Shown here: in pieces, positions 1 through 5,963 of the stretch
Position numbering within the stretch: position 1 is the stretch's first letter
How the letters are laid out: each line of letters starts with the position of its first letter
Assembly (NCBI GenBank): GCA_007121695.1
Contig: SKKC01000340.1
Span: 1-8,052 of the forward strand
Length of the DNA: 8,052 nt
From: Spirochaetales bacterium
Lineage (GTDB): Bacteria > Spirochaetota > Spirochaetia > DSM-27196 > SKKC01
Direction: 5' to 3'
Notes under the pieces: generated by a model
What the model saw: only the letters and a program-made list of their open reading frames with translations
Told to the model about the DNA's origin: nothing
Database searches by the model: none
Made by a program: the position numbers and the translations under genes

Positions 1-693
1 CTGAGCGTGAACTTTCGAAGCTCGACAGGGTTTGGCAAGAACTTCACGAACGCCGGAGACAACGAGTGGGGTGGCAAGATTCTCGAGGACCAGCTCGACG
101 CCGTGGAGTGGGCTATCGCGCAGGGTATTGCCGATCGTGACCGCGTTGGCATAACCGGCGGAAGCTTCGGCGGGTACTCTACGCTCGCCGGGCTCGCCTT
201 TTATCCGGATGTCTACGCCTGCGGGGTTGATATCGTCGGGCCGTCGAATCTGAAAACGCTTCTCGAGTCGGTCCCGGAATACTGGAAACCCATGCTCAAC
301 ATGCTCAAGACCCGTGTGGGCGACCACGAAACCGAATCCGGCCGAGAACTCCTTGAACGGCACAGCCCGCTGAGCCGTGCGGCCAGTATTCGCAGACCGC
401 TTCTGATCGGGCAGGGTGCAAACGATCCCAGGGTAAAGCAGTCGGAGTCAGACCAGATTGTGTCGGCCATGCAGGAGAAAGGCATACCCGTCGTGTACGT
501 CCTGTACCCGGACGAGGGACACGGATTCGCACGTCCCGAGAACCGGCTGTCGTTCTTCGCAGTAAGCGAAGCCTTCTTTGCAGCGTACCTCGGCGGGCGC
601 GTGGAGCCGATCGGGAGCGACTTCACCGACTCAAGCCTCCAGGTGCTCGCTGGAGCAGATCAGGTTCCGGGGCTGGCCGCGGCGCTGGGCTGA
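1..693 (+). CDS. S9-family prolyl oligopeptidase-type peptidase, C-terminal catalytic domain (5'-truncated)
   Basis: This is the C-terminal alpha/beta-hydrolase domain of a serine peptidase of family S9 (acylaminoacyl-peptidase/DPP-like branch), which cleaves peptides or acylated peptides. The reading frame is open to the window edge, so the start and the N-terminal beta-propeller are missing. The GTG at 7 is inside the gene and is not a start. Counting from that GTG codon as residue 1, the early motif NFRSSTGFGKNF and the family sequence around NAGDNEWGG precede the nucleophile elbow GGSFGGY (Ser53). The acid lies in GANDPRVKQ (Asp140) and the base in DEGHGF (His172), so the triad is complete and correctly spaced. 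The C-terminal RPENRLSFF and FLGGR-like segments also fit the family. Its stop lies 23 bp from the stop of the convergent GH20 gene. There is no evident functional link to the amino-sugar operon. The exact peptidase specificity cannot be read from this fragment. Confidence 0.95.
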   Translation: MSVNFRSSTGFGKNFTNAGDNEWGGKILEDQLDAVEWAIAQGIADRDRVGITGGSFGGYSTLAGLAFYPDVYACGVDIVGPSNLKTLLESVPEYWKPMLNMLKTRVGDHETESGRELLERHSPLSRAASIRRPLLIGQGANDPRVKQSESDQIVSAMQEKGIPVVYVLYPDEGHGFARPENRLSFFAVSEAFFAAYLGGRVEPIGSDFTDSSLQVLAGADQVPGLAAALG

Positions 694-716
694 CAGAGGG
701 AAAAGACGCCCACTCG

Positions 717-2270
717 TCACCGCCCGGTCGGCCCGTCGTAGGCGTTTACCCCAAGCTGGCGCAGGAGCTGTGCGTGCGAGCGCACGTGTTCAAGGCGCTC
801 GGGCGAATCACGTTTGCTTTGCCCCGAGGCTGTGTGCCAGAGATTTGATGCAAGAGCCGCGGTTCTCGGATACGCCATGTATTCGGCCTGTTTGCCATAG
901 CGTATGCGCTCGGTCCAGAGATTGCCCTGCGCGCCAAGCACCGCGCCTTGAGTTCCGGGTTCGAACCTGCAGGTATCTGCTACCGTACACACCCCAAGCC
1001 ATCCCGGTTCGTCCTCGGAGTCCGCGTGTTTATGGTCAAAGTAACACGCGTGCTTCGTGGGGCATACAACGACCTCGTGTCCCGCCGCGATCGCTCGTTC
1101 CCGATACGAGATGTCTCGCCAGCACATGACCGTCACGGGTTCGGTGAGCCCTCCGTCAAGAATTTCATCCCACCCGATGGCGCGCCGGCCATTGGCCCGT
1201 ATCGCTCGTACCGCAGTGTCCATAATGTGTCCGTGCAGATGACCGGCATCGTCTGCCCCGAGTGCGCGGAGTTGTGACTGGCATGCCGCACATTCCTGCC
1301 AGCGGACCGTCGGGCATTCATCACCCCCGACATGAATGTAGGGACCGCGAAAGAGATCGCACAGTTCGTTGAACACGGTGCGCACGAACTCGTGAACCAC
1401 GGCGCTGCCCGCGCAGAGTACGTCTTCGAAGATGCCCCATCTCGTCGGTACCGGAAGGGCTTCTGCCCGGCAGCTGAGCTCCGGCATCGCGTGGATTGCA
1501 GCGCGGGTGTGCCCGGGAATATCGATCTCTGGTACTACGATCATGCCCCGACGGGCCGCGTGATCGACCACGTCCAGAATTTCCGAACGCGAGTAGAAAC
1601 CTCCGTAGGTTCCGAAATGCGTTGTTCCATCGTCTCTCCACGCGCCGCGTTCATTCAGCTGTGGATACGCCTCCGACGGAACTCGCCAGCCCTGGTCGTC
1701 GGTCAGGTGCCAGTGAAACACACTCATGCCGTGGAGCGCCGCGAGGTCTATATGGCGTTTCACGAAACCCGGTCGAAAAAAGTGGCGCGCGCAGTCGAGC
1801 ATTACACCTCGCCACGCGTAACGGGGTCGCCCGGACGCCGTAGCCGGGCGAAGGCGAACGGGTCCCGCACGTTCATGTGCTCGCTCGAGTGCGAGTACCT
1901 GGGTCAGATACGCGATCGCGCGCATCGCGCCGCGAAAACCCGTCGCGTGAATGCGAATGTGTGCGCGGGATTCGGTTTTGCCGCAGTCGAGACTCCAGGT
2001 TTCATCATCTGTTCTGAACTCTCTGAGCGCCGCGTCTGAACACGGGTTGCCCGAAACGCTAATCGTGATATCCGCCGCCTCGGGCGCTGCTGCTACAGAG
2101 CATGGCAGGGGGAGGAATGTCGACACTAGCGATGCCGCAGCTTCCGGGCAGACGCCTGGTCCATGAATCGCGAACGCCTGCGGTATGAGCACAGTCTCCG
2201 CGGTCTCGTGAACGGTCAACGTGTCGGGTGTTGGAACTGTTTGCGCCCAGCTGCTTGTGTTGTGTGCCAT
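717..2270 (-). CDS. GH20 beta-N-acetylhexosaminidase, apparently cytoplasmic
   Basis: This 517-residue glycoside hydrolase of family 20 removes terminal beta-linked GlcNAc (or GalNAc) by substrate-assisted catalysis. A GH20b-like N-terminal domain spans about residues 20-145. The TIM barrel begins at YAWRGVMLDCARHFF (151-165, substrate Arg154). It carries FHWHLTDDQGWR (185-196), PEIDIPGH (247-254), the catalytic pair in HVGGDEC (Asp317 polarises the acetamido group, Glu318 is the acid/base), GWDEIL (366-371) and QGNLWTE (448-454), so all hallmark residues are present. The start is the ATG at 2270; a TAG stop lies in frame three codons upstream, so no longer form is possible. The N-terminus (MAHNTSSWAQ) is polar, with no signal peptide or lipobox, and the protein is probably intracellular. 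That is unusual for GH20, which is often exported. No clear Shine-Dalgarno precedes it. It is transcribed away from the ROK regulator and could share its control. Substrate could be chitin- or peptidoglycan-derived oligosaccharides. The family call is very secure; the substrate is inferred. Confidence 0.95.
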   Translation of the reverse strand: MAHNTSSWAQTVPTPDTLTVHETAETVLIPQAFAIHGPGVCPEAAASLVSTFLPLPCSVAAAPEAADITISVSGNPCSDAALREFRTDDETWSLDCGKTESRAHIRIHATGFRGAMRAIAYLTQVLALERAHERAGPVRLRPATASGRPRYAWRGVMLDCARHFFRPGFVKRHIDLAALHGMSVFHWHLTDDQGWRVPSEAYPQLNERGAWRDDGTTHFGTYGGFYSRSEILDVVDHAARRGMIVVPEIDIPGHTRAAIHAMPELSCRAEALPVPTRWGIFEDVLCAGSAVVHEFVRTVFNELCDLFRGPYIHVGGDECPTVRWQECAACQSQLRALGADDAGHLHGHIMDTAVRAIRANGRRAIGWDEILDGGLTEPVTVMCWRDISYRERAIAAGHEVVVCPTKHACYFDHKHADSEDEPGWLGVCTVADTCRFEPGTQGAVLGAQGNLWTERIRYGKQAEYMAYPRTAALASNLWHTASGQSKRDSPERLEHVRSHAQLLRQLGVNAYDGPTGR

Positions 2271-2324
2271 AGATGGCTACACAGGCTATCGGAGCGGGAA
2301 GCGGGATTCAAGTTCGGTTTTCTG

Positions 2325-2353
2325 TTGACATAGTGAACACGTAGTGTTACATA
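2325..2353 (+). promoter_or_regulatory. Candidate sigma70-type promoter of the ROK-NamZ-NagZ-ABC operon
   Basis: A perfect -35 hexamer TTGACA (2325-2330) is followed after exactly 17 bp by TACATA (2348-2353), a mediocre -10 (3 of 6 matches to TATAAT). The initiation point would fall around 2360, just upstream of the regulator gene's ribosome binding site. The spacing and the -35 are convincing; the -10 is weak, which fits a regulated promoter. No comparably good promoter for the divergent GH20 gene was found on the other strand. Confidence 0.6.
2336..2348. promoter_or_regulatory. Inverted repeat AACAC-GTA-GTGTT in the promoter spacer, candidate operator
   Basis: A perfect 5-bp dyad (AACAC/GTGTT) is separated by GTA and lies entirely between the -35 and -10 elements. 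TA/TA pairs match again further out (2331-2332 and 2352-2353), suggesting an extended imperfect dyad of about 23 bp. This position is classic for an autoregulated repressor operator, and the adjacent gene encodes a winged-helix ROK regulator. The dyad is seen directly; that the ROK protein binds it is inferred. The site could also affect the divergent GH20 gene. Confidence 0.5.
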
Positions 2354-2362
2354 TAGGTTTGT

Positions 2363-2367
2363 AGGAG
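2363..2367 (+). promoter_or_regulatory. Shine-Dalgarno AGGAG of the ROK gene, unusually distant from the start
   Basis: AGGAG ends 14 nt before the ATG at 2382, longer than the usual 5-9 nt. No in-frame start lies closer to it. The motif falls in the loop of a weak potential RNA hairpin (stem TTGTA 2359-2363 with TACAA 2369-2373, partly extended by GGT/ACC). Translation of the regulator may therefore be weak; this is inference. Confidence 0.45.
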
Positions 2368-2381
2368 TTACAACTAACCGA

Positions 2382-3530
2382 ATGACTGAGTTAAATCGGC
2401 ATCGATACGAAAACGCTGTGCGTGTTCTCGAGGCTCTCTGGCGACATCGCGCCATGAGTCGTGCTGATTTGGCTCGAAACCTTCGACTCGATCGTTCAAC
2501 GACCGGCTCAATTATTGATTTTTTTCTGAATGCTGGTCTTGTGTCGGAAACACACGCTGATCCGAAAGCCGTTTACAGCCGACAGGGCGGACGACCTCCC
2601 TTACTGGTGGAGCTGAAGACAGATCGTTTTCATTCCATGGGTGTTGAACTGAAGCCGAACTCAGCGACCGTTTTGGTGACGGATCTGGGCGGGATTGTCG
2701 TATGCGAAAAGTCGTTCCACCTTGGCACAAGCGTCGAGACAAGGGCAGCGGCACTCGCGGGCCACATGCGAGAGCTATACCGTGAAGCGGTGTCCCCGAC
2801 AGGCGAGACGGACATGACCTGTGTCACTTCGATTGGTGTTGGAGTCAGCGGTATTGTGTCTCCCGACGCACAGTCCATCGAGTTTAGTCGTGAGCTAGGA
2901 ATACAGAAATCGGTGCCTTTTGGCACATTACTTCAGGGTTACATGGATGTTCCTGTCTGGCTGTTCGCTGACGCGGACGCATGCGCACTTGCCGAGCTTG
3001 AGTATGGCGATAGGCGCGTCGACGACCTGTTGTTTGTTCTCGCGAAGCTGGATCCACCGACATTTCGTGCCGGGCTCGGTATTGTGCTGGACCGCAACCT
3101 CAGAACGTCGCATTCAGGGGTCGGACGTGAGTTTCGTTCGCCGTTCGTTTTGCCGGAGTCGCGGGAACAGTTCAAGGTTGCCGACGACTTTGCATCCGGA
3201 TCCACCGATGCGGGGGACGCGAGGATACGATACTCTGACGAACTTGCTGTATCGATCGCATTTCTTGTACACGCGCTCGATTTGCGTAATGTCGTTCTTG
3301 GAGGGGATCTCGGAGGCGAGGAGTTCGAGCTCGTCTCGGAGCGGATTGGTCAACATGTGCGAACGGATACGGTTCGGGCGGATCATCAACCGCTCGAGTT
3401 GTGGCCATCCAGCAGCACCCATAGTCCAGTTGCCCATGGTGCCTCTGCCGGGGCGCTGCGCGAGTTGTTTTTTGCCAGACGGTTTCCTATTCCAGGAACC
3501 GCGATCCGGGAAACGGTGAGGCAGCCATGA
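2382..3530 (+). CDS. ROK-family transcriptional regulator (NagC/XylR type), zinc motif missing
   Basis: A 382-residue DNA-binding sugar-responsive regulator. The N-terminal winged helix-turn-helix covers about residues 10-70, with helix and recognition helix in MSRADLARNLRLDRSTTGSI (25-44) and the wing ending in RQGGRPP (67-73). The ROK/ASKHA sugar-binding domain follows: VTDLGGIVV (99-107), GVGVSGIVSPD (152-162) and FADADACALAE (195-205), where Asp197 aligns with the catalytic Asp of ROK kinases. The typical ROK zinc cluster (CxCGxxGCxE) is absent and replaced by SGVGREFRSPFVLPES (245-260). This argues against kinase activity and for a pure regulator. A further glycine motif, VVLGGDLGG, lies at 304-312. 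The gene heads the operon and overlaps namZ by 4 bp (ATGA). It probably senses an amino sugar such as GlcNAc, MurNAc or a phosphate thereof, and probably represses its own promoter. The family is firm; the ligand and the sign of regulation are inferred. Confidence 0.92.
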   Translation: MTELNRHRYENAVRVLEALWRHRAMSRADLARNLRLDRSTTGSIIDFFLNAGLVSETHADPKAVYSRQGGRPPLLVELKTDRFHSMGVELKPNSATVLVTDLGGIVVCEKSFHLGTSVETRAAALAGHMRELYREAVSPTGETDMTCVTSIGVGVSGIVSPDAQSIEFSRELGIQKSVPFGTLLQGYMDVPVWLFADADACALAELEYGDRRVDDLLFVLAKLDPPTFRAGLGIVLDRNLRTSHSGVGREFRSPFVLPESREQFKVADDFASGSTDAGDARIRYSDELAVSIAFLVHALDLRNVVLGGDLGGEEFELVSERIGQHVRTDTVRADHQPLELWPSSSTHSPVAHGASAGALRELFFARRFPIPGTAIRETVRQP

Positions 3531-4828
3531 AGGACGCAGGTTTCCGCAACGGTCTGGAGATATTCGCTGGAGACGGTACGGAAACGCACGAGGTATATCG
3601 ATCGGCACGCGCAACCCGTTCAGACGAGACGCTCGCCGAATTGCACTCGCGACTATCGGGGAAACGGGTGGCAGTACTGACCCATCCGGCGGCGGTCGAC
3701 GCAGATCTGACACATAGCGTCGAACGACTCCTGCGATGGAACGAGTCACGTCCGGTTTCTCAGCGTTTCAGCGTCACGGCCTTATTCGGTCCTCAACACG
3801 GGTTTGCCGGAGAGCGCCAGGACAACATGATCGAGAGCGACGATGCGCACGACGGAAAACTCGGCCTTCCGGTTTTCAGTCTGTACGGGGATACTCGACG
3901 CATCACCCGAAAAATGGCCGAACACTTCGATGTTCTTCTATATGATCTTCAGGATGTCGGAGTTCGTGTATACACGTTTCTCACAACACTTGCCTATGTT
4001 CTCACCGATTTTCATGACTGGAACGATAAGGAACTTGTTGTACTCGATCGTCCGGTTCCGACTGGAAGAGCCGTAGAAGGGCTGGTGCTTGAATCGGGAT
4101 GGGAAAGCTTTGTGGGCTGTGCTCCCATTCCGCTGCAGCACGGGCTGACAGTCGGCGAATTTGCCCTGTGGTATGTTGCTTCGCAGAAACTTGATACTGC
4201 GCTCTCTGTCGTCCCCATGAAGGCATGGACGCCTGATACAGACAATTGCTGGCCTGTTGAGCGGGTCTGGATTCCACCGAGCCCGAATATGCCGGGAGTT
4301 CACACGGCTCGCGCGTATCCAGGTACCGTCATGCTCGAAGGCACCACGATCTCTGAAGCGAGAGGCACGACCCGACCACTTTCCATGTTCGGCCATCCAG
4401 ATATTGACTGGACACGAGTTATCGGATACATGCGTGGTTTCGCGCCGCCGGTGTTTGAAGGCTTCGCGCTTCGACCGATTGTGTTTGAGCCGACCTTTCA
4501 CAAACATGCTCATAGAGCGACTCCCGGGTTCGATATGGTGGTCGAGAAGACGCATTTTCGTGCCGCACGCTTTCGACCCGTGCGTTTTTTTGCGGCCCTC
4601 TTTCGTGCGGTTGTACACATACATCCGGATCTGCAGCTCTGGATCGCCCCCCCCTACGAATACGAGCACGAGCGTTTGCCCATAGATGTAATCTGCGGCG
4701 GCACGTCGTTCCGTACGTGGGTTGAGTCAGATGAGTCGTTTCAGGTTCTGGATGAGAAAATGCGCACTGAAGAGTCACAGTGGATTCGCGCGAGCGCTGC
4801 TGCGAAGATCTATGGAGAGGCTTCATGA
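3527..4828 (+). CDS. namZ: DUF1343 / NamZ-type exo-beta-N-acetylmuramidase (GH171), no signal peptide
   Basis: A 433-residue DUF1343 protein. Characterised members (NamZ of Bacillus subtilis, formerly YbbC) release MurNAc from the non-reducing end of MurNAc-GlcNAc peptidoglycan fragments. Family landmarks in order: LSGKRVAVLTHPAAVD (43-58), LFGPQHGFAGERQDNMIE (86-103), LPVFSLYGDTR (114-124), DVLLYDLQDVGVRVYT (135-150), LDRPVPTGR (173-181), PLQHGLTVGEFA (202-213), PPSPNMP (250-256), and EGTTISEARGTTRP (271-284). The C-terminal sub-domain has FEPTFHKHAH (320-329) and LPIDVICGG (384-392). Instead of the PEHG seen in many members it has PQHG (Gln90). The start ATG overlaps the ROK stop and is preceded by GGTGAGG at 3515-3521. 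The N-terminus is charged, about 20 residues longer than the core, with no hydrophobic segment, so the enzyme should be cytoplasmic. It contains a run of eight C at 4647-4654. Its pairing with NagZ supports a role in peptidoglycan sugar salvage. Activity is inferred by homology. Confidence 0.9.
   Translation: MKDAGFRNGLEIFAGDGTETHEVYRSARATRSDETLAELHSRLSGKRVAVLTHPAAVDADLTHSVERLLRWNESRPVSQRFSVTALFGPQHGFAGERQDNMIESDDAHDGKLGLPVFSLYGDTRRITRKMAEHFDVLLYDLQDVGVRVYTFLTTLAYVLTDFHDWNDKELVVLDRPVPTGRAVEGLVLESGWESFVGCAPIPLQHGLTVGEFALWYVASQKLDTALSVVPMKAWTPDTDNCWPVERVWIPPSPNMPGVHTARAYPGTVMLEGTTISEARGTTRPLSMFGHPDIDWTRVIGYMRGFAPPVFEGFALRPIVFEPTFHKHAHRATPGFDMVVEKTHFRAARFRPVRFFAALFRAVVHIHPDLQLWIAPPYEYEHERLPIDVICGGTSFRTWVESDESFQVLDEKMRTEESQWIRASAAAKIYGEAS
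4647..4654 (+). repeat. Run of eight C within namZ
   Basis: A C8 mononucleotide tract encodes the Ala-Pro-Pro part of IAPPYEYE near the end of NamZ. The frame is correct as given, because family motifs continue on both sides (VVHIHPDLQLW before, LPIDVICGG after). Such tracts are prone to replication slippage and to sequencing error. A shift would remove the last 60 or so residues and disturb the stop-start coupling to nagZ. Confidence 0.85.
4814..4820 (+). promoter_or_regulatory. Shine-Dalgarno GGAGAGG that fixes the nagZ start
   Basis: A strong purine-rich site lies 4 nt (7 nt from its GGAG core) before the ATG at 4825, inside the last codons of namZ. With the ATGA overlap, it supports 4825 as the start rather than the in-frame ATG at 4780, which has no such site and would overlap namZ by 49 bp. 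Confidence 0.75.
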
Positions 4829-5952
4829 GTCAGGTTCACGTGTATGGTTCGATGGACAGCATTACCTGGGCGCGGCGATTGTTTGTAGATCTGCCAGGAA
4901 CTGAGCTTTCAGCCGATGATATTCGAATACTCTCGCATCCGGCTGTCGGAGGTGTCGTGCTGTTTGCCCGGAACACGTGTACAGCCAGACAGACCGCCGA
5001 TCTTTGCATGAGTATCCGAAACGTGCGCCAGGATCTTGTAATTTCGGTTGATCAGGAAGGCGGACGCGTTCAGAGGCTGCGTGACGGCGTCAGTGTGCTT
5101 CCGCCCGCACAGTCGTACAGACCACTATATGAACAGCTTCCCGATTTTGCGATCGCGTGTGCTCGCTCTATCGGTTTGCTCATGGCGACCGAGCTTCGCG
5201 GTGTGGGCATTGACTTCAGCTTTGCCCCTGTGCTCGACATAGACTATGGATGCAACAACGTAGTCGCCGATAGATCCTTCGGGACAGATCCCGAAATGGT
5301 CAGCGCTCTCGCCGGCGCGTGGATTCACGGTGTTCATTCGGCGGGAATGGCTTGTGTCGGTAAGCACTTTCCTGGCCACGGTCACGTATCGGCGGACTCT
5401 CATTTTGCTCTTCCGCGTGACCACCGAACTCTCGAAGAGATCGAGCACACATGCCTGCATCCGTTTCGCGAGCTCGCGTCTCAACTCGAAGCCGTTATGC
5501 CGGCTCATGTAATCTATGAGGCATACGACGACCAACCAGCCGGTTTTTCGGAACTCTGGCACGCATATCTCCGAACGAATCTCTCGTTTGGAGGCATTGT
5601 AATCAGCGACGATCTTGCTATGGCAGGCGCAGCCGTCGCAGGTGATATGACGGCCCGGGCTGTACAGGCTCTTGGTGCCGGGTGTGACATAGCACTCGTC
5701 TGTAATGACCGGGAAGGCCTGTGTTCACTCCTGGATGACATAGAGAAAATCGCGGACTCGTGTGTCGATGTTCCCGAAACGGACCACCTTAATGCCCTCC
5801 GACGCTCCGAACGCATAACTCGGGTGAATTCGAAGGAAATCGATCGTGCACAACACATAGCTGCCCTTCTCGTGGAAGAGCAGTACCAACAGTTACTCGA
5901 ATATGGACGCCCCATGTCATGGGACAAACAACAACTACCGCAAGGTAACTAG
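4825..5952 (+). CDS. nagZ: NagZ-type GH3 beta-N-acetylglucosaminidase, cytoplasmic single-domain form
   Basis: A 375-residue family GH3 enzyme that cleaves terminal beta-1,4 GlcNAc from GlcNAc-MurNAc or GlcNAc-anhydroMurNAc. Key motifs: VGGVVLFARN (41-50), VDQEGGRVQRL (75-85, substrate binding), FSFAPVLDID (131-140), and KHFPGHG (180-186). Next comes the NagZ-specific acid/base dyad loop ADSH (Asp191-Ser-His193), then MPAHVIYEAYD (225-235) and ISDDLAM (260-266), whose first Asp (262) is the expected nucleophile. All catalytic residues are intact. Length is close to the single-domain Gram-negative NagZ (E. coli about 340 residues) and lacks the C-terminal domain of secreted Bacillus NagZ. The N-terminus MSQVHVYGSM carries no signal, so it is probably cytoplasmic. 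The start overlaps the namZ stop by ATGA, implying translational coupling and matched amounts of the two exo-glycosidases, which need each other to strip alternating GlcNAc/MurNAc chains. Family and reaction are secure. Confidence 0.96.
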   Translation: MSQVHVYGSMDSITWARRLFVDLPGTELSADDIRILSHPAVGGVVLFARNTCTARQTADLCMSIRNVRQDLVISVDQEGGRVQRLRDGVSVLPPAQSYRPLYEQLPDFAIACARSIGLLMATELRGVGIDFSFAPVLDIDYGCNNVVADRSFGTDPEMVSALAGAWIHGVHSAGMACVGKHFPGHGHVSADSHFALPRDHRTLEEIEHTCLHPFRELASQLEAVMPAHVIYEAYDDQPAGFSELWHAYLRTNLSFGGIVISDDLAMAGAAVAGDMTARAVQALGAGCDIALVCNDREGLCSLLDDIEKIADSCVDVPETDHLNALRRSERITRVNSKEIDRAQHIAALLVEEQYQQLLEYGRPMSWDKQQLPQGN

Positions 5953-5957
5953 GGAGG
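5951..5957 (+). promoter_or_regulatory. Strong Shine-Dalgarno AGGGAGG of the binding-protein gene
   Basis: AGGGAGG begins within the nagZ stop codon (TAG 5950-5952) and ends 6 nt before the ATG at 5964. It is the best ribosome binding site in the operon, consistent with the high output usual for binding proteins of ABC importers. Confidence 0.8.
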
Positions 5958-5963
5958 TTCGCT

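Noticed and set aside
694..716. Possible bidirectional terminator between the convergent S9 and GH20 genes
   Set aside because: Only 23 bp, with no inverted repeat or T tract that I can see.
1332..2039. Long open frame on the + strand (235 codons)
   Set aside because: It lies entirely antisense to the GH20 gene, whose catalytic motifs are intact; the translation shows no recognisable domain and is a by-product of GC-rich coding on the other strand.
2519..2525. T7 tract at the start of the ROK gene as a terminator or slippage site
   Set aside because: It encodes Asp-Phe-Phe in the winged-helix domain, has no preceding stem, and is within the normal range of run lengths.
3114..3749. Open frame on the - strand (211 codons)
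   Set aside because: Covers parts of the ROK and NamZ genes in antisense, with no ribosome binding site and no recognisable domain.
3938..4669. Long open frame on the - strand (243 codons)
   Set aside because: Antisense to NamZ, which has all its family motifs in the + frame; the composition is Arg/Ser-rich, as typical of shadow frames.
4780..4824. Upstream in-frame ATG as an N-terminal extension of NagZ
   Set aside because: The added residues (MDSRERCCEDLWRGF) have no family counterpart, and the ATG at 4825 has a strong Shine-Dalgarno and an ATGA overlap.
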